A stretch of DNA of 64,000 nt from Paragonimus skrjabini miyazakii. Taxonomy: Eukaryota > Platyhelminthes > Trematoda > Plagiorchiida > Troglotrematidae. The position numbers were made by a program, and so were the translations under genes. This document shows positions 28,801 to 43,800 of this stretch, piece after piece (positions within the stretch are counted from its first letter, which is position 1; every line of letters begins with the position of its first letter). A model generated the notes under the pieces. That model saw only the letters and a list, made by a program, of their open reading frames with translations. It searched no databases and was not told where the DNA came from. The stretch lies in assembly GCA_014338405.1 (NCBI GenBank), contig JTDE01000125.1:204479-268478 (forward strand). Direction: 5' to 3'.

Positions 28801-31800
28801 GACAGTGATTTGCCTTGCTGTCGGCCGCGTAACTTTTGCCGCAGGTGGAACTAATATCAAGATGACTCAGCCGGACTGTGAGTATTCTTGTTCAAATGAT
28901 GCTCATATAACGGTTTGAGAAGATATATCATGCTGTTGAGTCTGTTTTAGCATTTGAGCTCATCGAGTCAGCAGTTGGTCAGAACAGCTGAAGTGTGTTA
29001 CACGCTTCTCTGTGTGGAGTGAAAGGCAGTATAGTTCAAACATCAACATTGATTACTTGGTTGAATGCATGCGTTAAAACATTTGACTTCTCAACATTGG
29101 TTATCTGCAAAGTGGTGCACGTTTTACACACAAAAAGTGGGTGAATTAGGGTAGCTTGGGTCTGACAAGGCCATTACGATCGTGGTTATGAGTCTTAACT
29201 ACGAATTAGCTGCCCACGACTAGTCACTAATTGCATATTCTTTCTCTTACTGTTGATCAATTGTATACTTAGGCCGTTGGAACAAATGTTCGATTAAGGA
29301 AATCACAGCGGAACAAACAGAGAAGTTACCGGTGTGAAGGCCTACTTCGCCAAACACCAGATCGATAATGCGACTGTCTTGCGTATTTTCCCGAATGTTC
29401 CGTCACTTCGGCTCAAATCTATACACTGCCGCACGTTAGCCATGACCCAGTTGATCGTCATTCGGTTACACAACCCTGATTTGTGTTATCAAAAGGTGCA
29501 TGCATTGATTACGACTGCTACAAATATGACCGAATCGACCGCTTTACTCACTAGTCCACACCGTACACACTCTGTTCCGGTTATGCAAAATATATACTAA
29601 ACGCAGATCACTTAGCAGTGGGATGAATGATCACCAGTTTTGGTTCCCATCTCATATGTATGATTTTCAAAAGCTCTTTTGAAGAAGCATAGTAAAAAGA
29701 GATCCGGTTATGCCAACTAATCTTGCTTGTCTCAAGGGATATTTTCAAGGTTGCTCCGGCAAACCGAACGGCAAATATAGTATTCGGTTTTCCGTCTTCA
29801 GTGACCTCATGATCTTCTAACTTGCATACTTTGAACAATCAACCTCCCGGTTTGACCCTTTTGTATAACTCTACATTTGTCAATCAAACCAACTAGCCTC
29901 AAGTGTCTCCATTCTTCGTTTGTCCCCATGCCTGATGAGCGGTGGTCACATTAACACGTAAAGAATGTGAAAGGCTTATTGCTTAAATACTGCCTAGCGC
30001 AGTTAGTGTTGCACACATTCTCTGAGTAGCCGTTAAAAGGTTTGGTGCAGAACCTGGTCGCTCATTAACCTTCCCTGATCGTGAAATATCCAAGCATGAT
30101 AACGTCTGAGTGGGCTTGATGTGGATGGTTTGGATTAAGAATGTAAACTTCCTTTACACCCTGTAAACATTCAGTAATCTACCACCATGTGGTAATCTAG
30201 TTCAATAGAGTCCATAGAGAACAGGTTGCACAACTGTGTGCTACTGTTTCCGACATAATAATGAGAAAGTCCATTGTCCACTGAGTTTTCGCCAGAAACG
30301 ATTTTTATAGTCTCGTGTGAGTCCCGAGCCTATGTACACTTAACACTGTTAAGCTATTCTCACCACTAAGGCAATACGATATGTAACGGCTTTAAGTACA
30401 TAGTCAATAGTAGATATTGTGCGGACAAAGGGTTCTGGACAGTAATTACATAAATCCATTATAACCAAGGAAACAAAGCATTCATTTCAACACGTATTGC
30501 CTTAGTTGTTACTGTGTGATCATGTGAAATATTCCGGTTTACCGGAAGAACTTTACTTTGATCGGGTTGTCCAGCTGCTGGCGGTGTACACGTGTGTGTG
30601 TATGTGTAGGTTCACGCATTCCCAAATGCATTCCCAAATGCACAACAGTTGCATAACAGCAATCAATAGGTTGGTCCGTTCTTATTTGCTTTTCTGTTTC
30701 GTAAATAGATTATCCAAAGATTCACACACTGTTCAGCCGACTTCAGGCCAGGTGACAGGCAACCCACGCAACTTGCAAACCTATTAGACCCATGAACCGG
30801 TGCGGTTTGCGCCCAAACACAAACGCCCTGTCTCTTGTAACACAATCGATATGGTAGAAATCAGTGTGAATCAGGACAGGTAGCTGTGTACTAGTGTCCA
30901 GAATACTAAGCGTGACATACCTTACTTCACGCATTACGAGACAACAAGTAATTCACCCCTGTTTCAATCCGTTTTCAGTTCAACATCATACCACCCAATT
31001 CATGCTGACGATCAATCACCACAACACTTATTTGTCATTCGCCAACCATTCGTTAAAATGTTAACCTACTTTCAGGCCTACTGGCTGTGAGCAAATAAGA
31101 ACCTGTCAGCCAAAAACAAGGTCAGCACTATGACCAGTAATTCCTCAGTCAGCTGTAGTATCGAAATCTTGAAAAACAAACATCAGCACGTTAATTTAAT
31201 GATTGTGTCAGGGACTGATTATCCTAAATGCTTAGGGTTGACTGCGTCTATTGTCAAGTTGAACGTTACCCACATCTGATCACAGCCTTCGCATTCAGAT
31301 AGACTTTCCAGACAGCCTCTTTCGAACAGAAGCACAAGACTCGAGTTTCGCCCTTGTTAGAGCTCGGGGTTGCCGATCGGAGTTAACAGACAGTAACTGT
31401 GTCCTCTATCGAGACGATCGGACAACCTGATCATCACTCACAAGCGAAAGTGGTTGCGGGTTTACATATGATAATTCGGTCGTGTCTAATGTGAGGTCAT
31501 TGGCGCGGTGGTCAACAAGGTTGTCTTACGAAAGCGTGGTCGGAGTTCTAGTCCCGGCAGTGGCAAGAATATGCACTACTGACGAGCCTTAACAAGGGCG
31601 AAGCTCAAGTCTAGTGTTTTTTTTTCGAAAAAGGCTGACTGAAAAGTCTATCTGAATGCGAAGGATGCGATCAAATTTGAGTGACGTTCAACTTGAACTT
31701 AACCAAATCCCCGACTCCACATCAGTATTACTAAAATGTTGTCAGTTTTGATTGAACAGTTGTCTTACTGCCAACAGTACGATTGTCAACAGCTCACTGA

Positions 31801-34800
31801 TGATGATGGGCATATGGTCACCCTACCGTAAACTGAGCTCCGTTAATTGTTTTTGCCTGATACAGGCGTCCTACCTGTGTACCAAGCTCATTAGATGGTA
31901 GTAAAGAATACATAGTTATTCCACAAGCTAGAGACGTTGCACGATTATAGTCATCACATCACCAAATATTTTGTTACACTGTTTGTCTACTTTATTCTGT
32001 CAGATGGACGCGAAATACCCTGCACTACACGTAAAACGGGAGCATACCTGTTTGACTGCAGCTACAATCCACAACGTGCCGGCCTTCATCAAGTCCACGT
32101 TCGTTACGGCGGTGATCATATTATGCTGAGCCCCTTCAACGTACGTCTACTTTATATGATCTTTTTAAGGTTCATGGACATTAGAAAAATTGTATCACCA
32201 ACTTTCACCCCTGTTTTTGACCTCTAATTTTTATTTACTATAGTCGAGTCTCTTCATAAATTTAAGTTAGACTATTGCGGTTGCGTTAGATGTTTCCTAA
32301 GAAAAACTGCTCCAGTTGGTTACGTCTCGTGGAGTGTGGTGTTTAAATTCCAGCGGAAATAAAACTGAAATGCCATTGATCACGGTGAGGATAGCCAATA
32401 GAAATATGATGAACCCGACTGCAGTTCCACTGGGTTCTAATAAAGCCAACACCTCAAAATTCAGAGGCAACGAGTAAGAATCCATCAAAAAAATCACAGC
32501 TGTCCAGAAAACAGAAAAAGCTTGAACCGCATTGCATAGAGCGTCAAGCATCGTAACAGAAGTACTGCAACATACGTGAACAAAGCAATGTGCCTAGAAA
32601 ATAACTTCCACTCATAACTATTAGGCTTACTACGTGTCTTTGCACACATAGTATGTTTCATAGCTGTGTATCTCAAATGCTTGAGCAAAAGTTAGTAAGG
32701 TTATGGGTTGAGCGATGCAAAAGTTTTGACATTCTCACCAGTGAAGTGCCGTACTGCTTCATCCAACAGTTACATGATAAAGGACTGAGCAATGCAGGAT
32801 TTTTGTTAAGTAGCTGCTTTGGAATGGTCTCCTAGGTGCACGAAACAAGTATTCTTACCGCTTAGCTGATGTGTCTGTTTCCACAATTGTGGTTAAGTTC
32901 ACAACTAGTGCTAAGGGGATGCCATTGGGTTACAGGAGTTTATTCATAGTGTGCTGAAGATCCACTCTTTGCTAATGCAATCTATAGTTTCTTTGGCAAC
33001 AAAATCAGACTCTAGCGACCCGCAATGGTTACATTCATCCAATTAAGGATCCAAATACCGTAAAGAACTCCCCCACCTATTGAAAATATCTTTACGAAGC
33101 ACAAAAATCAACTGACAATGTTGGACGTTATCAGAAGAGATTACCACTGCTTTTAAACGACTTCAAATTTTATGCTAATGCTTCCAGCATGGTTGGTTAA
33201 GGGATAGGGGGTAGTCAGTATGTCGCAAGGTAAGTTGTCACAAGTTTACCTAGTCTTTACCACAAAGTTCATAGTTTGATGGCCAACCTTCTGGGCAGTC
33301 AGTAAACGGAGGGTACATGTTGGTACATTTACACACAGCACAGACTCGTAGTTTGCTCTCTAATTAAATTTATTTCTGTGAGGAGTAAAACACATTTTTA
33401 CCACTATTTTTAAGAAATCAGTGATATACTTTATCGTTCAAGTCACATCGCACGCCTCTAAGTGAATGCAAAACTTCCCATTTTGTTCTAAACGCTCGCC
33501 CCGTACCGGTCTTCCTTCTCCTGTTCTCAGCCTGGGGAAAATCTGTAAATTACATCATAATGGTCTAATTTTCTGTTTTCAACCAAACGACCAATCTGCA
33601 TTCTCTTCTTTGATGTTCACTTAATGCGACTTAGTAAGGCTTCGTTCTTAACGAGTCGAAACCTGGAACCGAACTTGCTGCCGGTTGTCAATCTAAGACA
33701 TGATTTTGTACGGAATCTTGCCAACTAAACGGTAGGACCACAGTTCTGTTTGATCCTTCCGTGGTTCAGATTGAAATTATAGATCACCAGTCACACTAGG
33801 TTACCTTTTGAGGATTAACCAAATTAGCGACCGTGTGTGGTGTAAAGGAGGACTGTGGAAGTTTTCAGTACACGTGGGACGTTAGTATGCACCCTATCCT
33901 TTTGTGACAACCAACGTTTCCGTTCACACACTGCCCCCAAGTGACCCGACCTATAAGTGAAATCTCCAAGCTGCATGAATTGACGATAGCATAAAAAATA
34001 TCGAAATATGTAACGAGTAGAAGTGAAGGCTTTTAATCGCGGTAGCTATAAAGGAGCATCTTTATGAGAATTGGTAGTATTTTTTCCTTTTATGGAAGAT
34101 GTAAAGTAGTGGCCGCTACAAAGGCTACAAATTGTTTCGCATGTGTCAGCTGACTACCTACACGTATGTGCGACACAAAAGAGAATGGGAGGATGGGATA
34201 CCAAATTAACGGTTTGACCACGTTATTTGCGATGGATATTTTTCATTCAGACATGAACAGATAATCACTATTTAACAGGTTGCCTAAAACTTCCAGCATA
34301 TTCATTAAGAAAGACAAGTTGGCGAGGGCTTACTTGGAAGGAATCAGAGGACACGACTAGGTATGAAATAGACAAGGTATTTTACAGTGATTAATCCAGG
34401 CAGATTAGAAGTGCTTTGCCCCTGAACGCATATGTTGTAATTCTGAGCAAGTACACCGATTGGATAGCCATACCTACAAAAGTAATTTGAAAATAACTTG
34501 TTATTATCATTTGTAGGTCGTTGCTTCATTTGTACGTCCTTTGAATATTCTAAGTTATTTATGCAGTCAAGAGTTCTCCCAAAATCCTGCAAATGACCTT
34601 CATTGAATCATCTGGTTCAATTAGATCAAAATGCTGATTAATAAAGATCGCCAAATAATTGAAACTTGAAAAATAGACAGACTTTCAAAAAGATTCCTCT
34701 CTGAACCTTCCAAGCTTTAGTTGGACTCAAACCAGCTATACCAGCACCAAGCTCAAATGCAACAACCTAAAAGACCACGCCAGGAACCGAAGAACTTCAT

Positions 34801-37800
34801 ATTTACAATCCTTCAATCACCCGTTCAGCTGTCTCTTAGGAAATCAACCGGATGTTGTTGGTTAAAGTACAGCTGGAACCAAGATTGCTTGCAACGGGGT
34901 CTCTTCTAGATTGACTATTCTGCTAGGCGACTTGTCAGTAATATAATTCCTATGTTCAACAGGGAATTTGGTAGAGTCTAGCACAAACTGCTTGAAAACC
35001 CTGTCAAGACAGCTCATCTTCTGAATCTTTTGGTGGATTCCATAAGGCATAGTGGGTTGCGTGACGAAATGAATCCAACGGTAAAATTTCTAAGCTCCTA
35101 GTGTGATTTCCCAATCATCCCTTACCGCGTTCGATCACGTCGTTTCTGCCGTCATATCGAACACAGCTAAAACCCAGATTTTTACATTTATTTTTTAAGG
35201 TAGAAGGTCGATCGATCAGATTATCAGCTCCACTTTTACCTCAAAGTAAATAGAAAGTACGCTTATGGAAATTTCAGAATGAACAATTTCTTGATGATAC
35301 GATCATTTCAGAACTGCGATGAGATCTTCGTTCAACCCATATGCGGGTTATAATGTGGTCAAATGGGACAAGTGAACTACTCTTACATAGTGGCGATGAC
35401 GATTATTTGAGCCACGCAAAGCACAGATCAGCAAATTCTTGCGGTCAGAATTACCAGGTTGCTCAAGAGGATGATGCCTCCATTACATGATTAACCTTGT
35501 CTGAGCGCTCAAGTGATTTCTCAGTACTATCTTGCTCGTTAACCTGATCTCAGTTCTCTTCAAGTACCTTAGGAATCACACTGACAGAATATCTTCCTCT
35601 GGGAATTTGCAGGGACTCCCGCAGTCTACACTGTCCCGTCCAAAAAAGCATAGCAATATACTAAGCAGGAACGAAAAAGTCAGCTTTCCAACGGCGTGCA
35701 GCGGCATGTACCAACGATGGATCACGTTCATACTAATCCAAGCAGAAACAAAACAGTCAATTTTTCAGAGAAAACTCATGCTGAATGCGATTATTGGTTT
35801 TGGTTTCCATTTTTATTTGCCGCCTCGGAAATTGTGCCCCGTCAGGCGGGACCGTAAGTGATGTGAAAATCGACAAACTGAAAAATTTCCGATTTTCAAA
35901 GGAGGTCATCTAAACGATCACTACAGCAGAGCTGTTATATACTTACGAAAAGTGTAGCTAGCTGAGTTGATCAGCGGTGCGTTTTCTGGGTTTGGTCCCG
36001 GCCGTCTAGTCATAGTCCTTTTTGTAATTACTTGGCCTTCAAACGATTCGGTTTCTATTGGACACCCGAAACAAAACTCTCCCTCCAGACCAATCCAAGG
36101 TTGGGACAGTCCGCCACACCGACTGGTGTGCTAGTAGGTGAAAACATGAATGCCAAAGAAGCAAGATGAAATCAGTGAACCACTCACGAAAAGAATACAA
36201 GGGTGCATCCCTGTCGTGAACAGTCTGACTGGTTCAGTGCCGTAGCGTTACATTGACCCCGGCTGAGGCTTGTGAAAAATTGACTGGGATTCATACGGTG
36301 ACCACTGTTTGCTAGACACTGGACAGAGACACTAGTTGCCGACAACTGATTCCACCACGAAGCCATGGCATACAATGAGGTTCACTAATTCGGTTGTCAA
36401 ATCAGTGTGCCTTACGCTGTCGACTTGCACTGGCGACAGGGTCACATGAGCACCTGAGTGTCTTGTAGTACTTACATTGCCAAGTGCATAAGAAATTTGA
36501 ATTTTAACGTGACAGTGATTATCGCTTGACTACTAAACACAAGATTTCACAAGGCTTGCCCACCTAGTCTCGTCACAAAATTGTGACTGTTGTTCACTGC
36601 AACTTCGATTCATGAGCCCCCAAATTCTGTTTCAGTTGTATAATCGAATAATTATTTGAACAAATATTGTGTTATCCACACAGAACGAAACGTTTCCCAC
36701 AAAATGTGCTCTCTGTGATACTTCCTGTGAAAACAGTGTTAACTGCTCCAGGGAAATATTCACAAACACCTATTCCTAAAATTCTTGTTTATTATGCATT
36801 GCTTTCAGTGTCAAGCCCGAAAAAATAAATGAAAAACAATTGAACCATTATGCTGTGTAAACTGCTTTAAACCAAGCTAACCAGCCAATTTCTGTGGAAC
36901 TAAGTCATTCTCTTCGAGTGTATGAATTCTGATAGGAGACCTCGAAAATCGGTCCAAGACTAAACTTAAGTTGAATCTGGTTTTATAGGACGCTATCGCA
37001 TAGGGATATTTTGCCATTTCAGATCCATGTGAATCAATAATTATCGTCTAAAAAAAACATCCAGCTGATGTACTGGGGTCACTAAAAAACCAGATGCTAA
37101 TCAGAGAACTAGCGACTTACAAGATTGCGAATAAAACTTCTATAAATTACATATACGAATAGGTCCATCGCCTGGCCAATGCAGTGTTCAACTGAGCGTG
37201 AAGTCCATCAGTTTCCCGATTCACTAAAAAATTTACAACAAATATTTTAGCAAGCAGTGGCCCACTGACTTGACAAAACTTACAAGTACCATATCGATTG
37301 GAGTGGGTAAACGGGTCACGGTTGACAGGAAGAGAGGAAGGACAGGGGAGAGAGAAAAACAGGATCGATCAGTGGACAAAAATGCCAAAGCAGTAACTGG
37401 AAGTCCGGCTTCTGGATGTGATGTATGTACAAATGTACAGGAAATGTAAAGTGTAGTTTGAGTTAGATTCCTAATAAACACGACTGTCAATCATAACTCT
37501 GAAGTTCAATCTAGTTAAACAACGTTTACTGAAAGTATGTCGCTGGCATACTGAGAACCAGAAAACAATATCGGGTGGTGGAGATTACGGCAACCAGCGA
37601 AAGTATAGGACTAATTCGTCCGATAGCTTCACTTAAGCTAACAATCTGAGAATGAATCACATTGATAACTAAGCGGTTGATATATGTTGATATACGAAGT
37701 GAATATTGAGATGCATCAGTACTGTAACAATTTTGATTGAAGAGTGTGTTTACTAGAAGTTTCACCCAGAATACTCCTAATATTGTTTACTCTAAAGAAC

Positions 37801-40800
37801 TCTAAATGAAGCCATTGTTGATAAGTAGGATCAATGTTTGAGCATCATTCGGTTCGTTCTTTTCAAGTACATAATCGAACTGAAGTACGAACGAATGAAC
37901 TTGCAGGCGCCCGTGAGTAAACGACTAGAGTGAACAATCATCAGCCACATGACTGAGTACTGCTAACAGACAGGAACGAAGGCAGAATGTGAAAGAAAAG
38001 CGGGCAACACATCAAACAGTATGTGGTTAACGGTTAATCAAGAACCACTAGACTGGAATGACGCTTCAGCATTCACCTTACACGACATATCTGGTGTTTT
38101 TCAAAGTTATCTGGAACATCGTCGCTTCAGATTAACACAGGTTTATGAAGATATATTTTCCGGTCCTTTCCACCATGCAGCTCTGTATTCCTCGTATGTG
38201 TAAAATGTCATTCCTTTACCAGATAAATATGTGAATGTAATCTAGCTGTAACTTCGTTACCTAATCAAAGAATTTACCTAAACAGCGAATGTTATCCATC
38301 ACGCTCCATCGGATCATCATCATTCTAGCCCGGTACCACAGGTCGTTAAATATGCCTATCTGACAGGATGTTGACTAAATGTTCTTTGCTTATATGATTG
38401 CAGCCAGCATGTTCATTGAATTCGCCTTTTATTTATCTCCACTTACCTTTTCTTCACATCTATAAACCATCCAAAATGACTTTTACCGTCTAACACAGAG
38501 ACAGGAAAGTTCAAGCAAAGATCTATCTCCCGCCCTTAACAGCCTATGAACCTACTTATTTTTATCTAAACCGGTCGCCCCGTTACCGAGGACCAAAACT
38601 GTGGTCATAGAACTGATGACTGTGCGACTAAGAGCCACGGTTCGTAATACGAACGATCCCTATTGCGATACCCATTTAAACTACCCGATGGGTCCAACGG
38701 AGAGTCGTGCAGTAGCGTCTTTAAAGCCAACATCATAAAACATGATAAAGCCAATCTCTTACTGGTCAATGTAAATATTCACCCAACCAACTTGAACGAT
38801 CTAACTGCGAAGCGCCCGTTTCAGGGAGGAGTTCTGTGAATGTCACCACATCGTTATGTCAAAAACTGGAGCTTAGTCCCTAAGGATTTAGACAACTGCT
38901 GGCTTGGTTGTTGGTCAAGGCAACGTAAGAAATCGCATAAACTACTGGTATCAGTACAGACCTGTATTACGCAGTCACGTGACCATCAGTCGGGTGATGA
39001 CTGGGATAATTTGTTAGACTATTTCAAGCCTAATGGCCGGAACTTTGTGGGCTGTATCCCACGTACGGTCTGGCTTGGCTACGGCTTGGATGATGTAGTT
39101 TATCGGGCTTCGGTGAATATATTGTCTTTCCACCAGACTTTGCTGTATGAGAGCAGAATGCTTGACTTTCAGGTCTAGAGTCATAAGGGACGATGCAGTA
39201 TACAAGCACGGTGCATGCAATGAGATTTCGATGCCTTTTTATATGTGTACTGAAACTAACAATGTGGACCAGTAGGGACCACATGGACCACTAGTCGGTG
39301 AGGAAATCAAGTTTCAAATGCATGCGTACATGTAACTGTACATGCCAGTTTGGTCAGAGTTTCAGACCTTGGGAAACAAGCGAATAAAAAGACTTCTACA
39401 GACAATAAACGTAGAACAATTAAATAATTGTTCAACCTGACGACCACTGATCAGGGCATGCATTGTGTTAATATACCGTTGGAGTGAAACAATGGCAGGA
39501 TCTTGTTAATACAACACGTTCATCCAAATTATCCATTGAGTGGCGGGTACGCCACTGCTCACAGTGAATATAATGACTAAGAGACAAGTTTAAATTTATT
39601 TGAAAAGCAGTTAGGTTTAATTGTTACTCTGTTTATCTCTCTCATTGTCATCATGGTAACACGTGTTGTCAGATCTCTGATCGGTTTCCCTATATTTTCT
39701 CTTCTACGACATTCAGCACCAAGGAACCCTACATGCAAGTGTGTAATTTGACGTTGGGGTCAATACTAATTTCTGTATATCTTTAGCATACCGTTTTCTC
39801 TTTATAAGACGGTCAAGATGTCTTGAAATATTCTGCTACAAAGTTACTTTCCTTTCATCAAGTAATTATCACATGTTTGCTGTTTACTGGTAGTCTCCGC
39901 TGAGGGAACAGTAGCACAAGTGGTGTGGTGAAACGGTGCAACCAAAATTGAATGAGTGGATAAGTGATCGAGCTTTTAACGACAACACTCACGTATGGTC
40001 TTCATATCTGTCCTGGTATAACATTTTGTTTGAAGGTAGTCAGTTATTCAAACACATTCACACTCTATCATGTTCACAACACAACGCGACCAATCCGTGT
40101 TATTAGAGCCCTTAGGAGTTTGGAACTGAATGAAAACGAATCGGTGTTTACCTGTCTTAAGTACCTATCATGGTTATATCGCCAACATGTGTTCTCCTTG
40201 AACTGATCATCATGTTTTGGAGAGTAAACCATGGATAGAAATAAAACAACTTGAGATTACGACTCAGTTTCCGCGAAATACTGATGCTCAGGTAAAGACT
40301 TCGAGAAAAAGTAGAATGGTGATCGCCATTTGGTTCAACGTCGTATGATTTAGTGAAGTTAAGCCCATTTTTATGAAAAAGCCTTTACTAAGAGACGGCT
40401 TTTAGGCGGAAGATGGTACATCCTATACAAATTAGTCGACTGAATGAGTGAGAAAGAAAACATCTTTACTGAAAGATTAATGGTGAAAACAAAACAACTA
40501 GCTCTTACATATTTAGTTGGATTTATCCATTCGGCTTTTTTAACAAGTTTGTCTCCGAAATTTATCGGCTAAAAGAGAGTGATAAGATGCAGGTTGCCAT
40601 TGTTCAGTCGTTTAATCTAGACATTGCTCTCACCATGTCTTGTGGACGCTGCTGCTGTTTCTCACTGACGATTCAACTTTCAAGCAAAACACTAAGTAAA
40701 CAGATCATCGATCCGTTGAAGTAAGTTTTCTTCTGTCATGTACTTAGTCATGTCAAATCTCACTGTACCATATCTCACTCGTTTAGGTGGACGTGGGCCC

Positions 40801-43800
40801 ATACAAAGAATCTCGGATACGCGCCTTTGGACCTGGTTTGTCCGGCGGAGTTGTAAACAAACCTGCTGTGTTCGTTGTGGAGACAAACGGTGAAACTGGT
40901 GCCTTAGGTAATTTATCTACTCTCTCTTTTTTTGAGTAAAAACTTGTTTTCTATATTCTTATGATCTATATGAATCTTTAATAAATGAATTTAAAGAAAC
41001 CTAAAGTTGCGAGGAAGTTGTACAATTCAGCGTTTCAACTACCTCTGGTGATCATACCCAGGAGGGTTGTAATCGAAACGTTGATTATTACAACTTGCTC
41101 GTAAAGTTAAAGTCTTCTCAGTCCTTCGAGTAAAAACATGTTAAACACGACATCGATGTGGTTTGATTCCAGTTATTTCAAATTTGATGTGGAAGACGGT
41201 ATTCGGCTCTTAACCATCCCAGACCGTGACTACGCACAGGACGCTTTGAGACGAAACCTATCATCATGGTCGGCCCTCATTTACCAGCAGACTCAAATAT
41301 AACACGAGAAAGAGCACGGCTGACACTCAGAACTGTCTGTAACTTACGCACGTGTATTCGCCGTACGCCATCGATCGTCGAGGCGACCTTAGCGGATTGA
41401 CACCTATTTTCTAATTAAGCTATGGTCACCCGAAGCCATAATGGCTGTCATTGGTCCGTTCAAATGGACACACTATTCACAGTTCTGTACACAGCTCGAC
41501 AAAACTGAATAACATATCCTCTATGAACTGACTCTGGCAAGAGCACTGGTTTTCGTATGAGACAACTAATCATCCCATATCAGTCCTTCCGTGCCCGGCG
41601 GTCAGGAGATTATTTTGAAAAATCCCGTCACTGTGAATGTTCTTGAAATAAGTTATTGTAGTCCAAGCCATCGAGGAAGTTATCGCTAAACTTCAACTCA
41701 TTTCTTACAGTTGACTAGATTGTAGCTCAGAAATTGGCTGAATCGCTAGCATATTACTCGCCGTCCTCGAATCGCTTACCTGTGTGACGGAACAGGCTTA
41801 ACATTCCTTTACGGATATCGTGATCTTCCACTTGCTAATCCGTCGACAGTTTTTGTACTTCTTCGGTACGCCTTCCGAGCCCAATGGAATTGTGCTAAAA
41901 CAAATGAACTTGTGATTGGATGAATGAACAGTATTTGGCGAAAGACACGTAATCGATCGCTTCAGTGCAGTATACACTCATAATCATAACAACTTCATTA
42001 ATGTATTCTGGGTAGGTGTGTATACACTCTGTAAACTTGTAAAAAGGTAGCAAAGTTAAAATAAGAGTCGCGTTAGTTTCCTTTTGAGTCTGAGTCAGCT
42101 AATCGCCTTTGTCCTTTTTATGTTCAACAGACTATTATATAGCTGGTGTGTCACGTAAAAATGGACTTATCTAGATCGTTCGTGATCAGGAAACGTGTCA
42201 TGATGGATTGATGAGTTGTCGTAAAACAGGGTTGTTTGCTCTGTGCTTCCTGCTTTCGTGTTTCCATGTCCTCTTTGTCGGAAGACACATCCGATTCGTT
42301 GGTTCTCACATCTCAGTATCTGATACTGTTAACATACTTCAAACAAGTAGTCGGCCTGTCGTGTCACAGGGCCATGGGCGTCACCCTTAAATTGGATTTG
42401 TGTGGTACCGCGCAGGCTGGTGATGAGCGCTCCGTGCGCATAGCTGATAGTACCTCCCGGACGGATGTGATCATTGTTATGGTCTTCGTGTGTTTGTGAC
42501 CAAAGTTTGATTGCTTTGGCAATTTACACTATCTGATTTTGATTCCTAGTTCACAACTGGAGCAAAGTAGGACATAAAACGTAGAAAAGGTATACTTTAT
42601 GTGACGTTACTATTTTGTTCATGTTGATGCATCGATGTTAAACTAACTGAATTCAGACTACTTTAACGTAGCCATCCAGATGTTCACAGAAAAATCGATA
42701 ACCTCATGTTATTCTGTGTGTAGAGAGCTCGACCTTATTACGAATAAAGGAGGTAACTTTTTCTAGTGCGCTTCACCTGGCAATTGGTTTACATTCAGGA
42801 GCAACAGTCCTAACATCCTGAGCCTCCCGATTAAACAGGAAACGCGAGTAAAAAAACACGGACAATCGATTACCAAGATTGCCGACGATGATCGGCAAGA
42901 TTAACTGAACACGCCCATAACGCACACATAAAATGAATCGACGAAAACTCTAGCGCACTTTGTGTCATCTACGCAGTCCATCTTCAGCAAGGTCACCTCT
43001 TTCCAGGCGCGGTACACAGAAACTGAAGATTAATTTTGGCAAGCCGTTGGTACGTGGTTTGCGATACTGAATCAAACTTAGATGAATTACACATTGGATA
43101 ACGTCAGGATAACTGTATGCCCATGAATAAAAGTTATGCAAAGCATGGCAGTTTCCAACGTCCTGTAAAAGTGGCGACCTAAAATAACTGCCAGTATGGG
43201 TGGTTAAGACTTTCTGAGAACAACGAAACGGAGTCCATTTGTTTCTAGTCATACTCTGGATGAGCTTAGTGGTACTCTTAAGTACATAACGAGTATACTG
43301 ATGTAACACAAGGTTGATTAGACCGTGAAGCGTTATCACGATGAGGTGTTATGTAAAAGCGAATCGTTTGAGTAGTTGAATCAGAATTCACTTCGCATCA
43401 TCATACTGAACGGCTCAGTAAGTGAAGAACAGTCGGTTATGCAACTGCAAGATGGATCACACGACCACCTGTCACATTATGCATTCACGATCATATCGTG
43501 TGGTCTTATATGGAGTAAGTCATATTGTGCGTGTAGGTTGACCTGAACATAACAATCTCTCGTATTACTACTGGAGGCAAAATTGGTGATCATTTATCTC
43601 CGTTCCTTGTCTCTGCTTCCCCCTGGGTAACAATGTTTAGACATGTTCCCTATTTTGGAATATGACGAACAGCCAGAGTTATCCATGATGCATGCCTTTG
43701 TTGGATTGGTTTATTCAAACTCGGTATTTTTATTGATCCATGGGTAAATACTTAACTGATCAGAGGGAATCGTTAGTCGTGGATTTAGTGTCCGAAGGCC

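Larger units (their letters stand above)
27992..32003 (+). other. FLN: Filamin intron within R3 (4012 bases)
   Basis: A phase-1 intron containing the 10-bp inverted repeat, a Penelope-like fragment (29350-29560) and the inverted pair of SINE-like copies (31250-31725). Confidence 0.9.

Noticed and set aside
42965..43339. 124-codon minus-strand frame in the R4 intron
   Set aside because: No domain or splice support; not distinguishable from chance.
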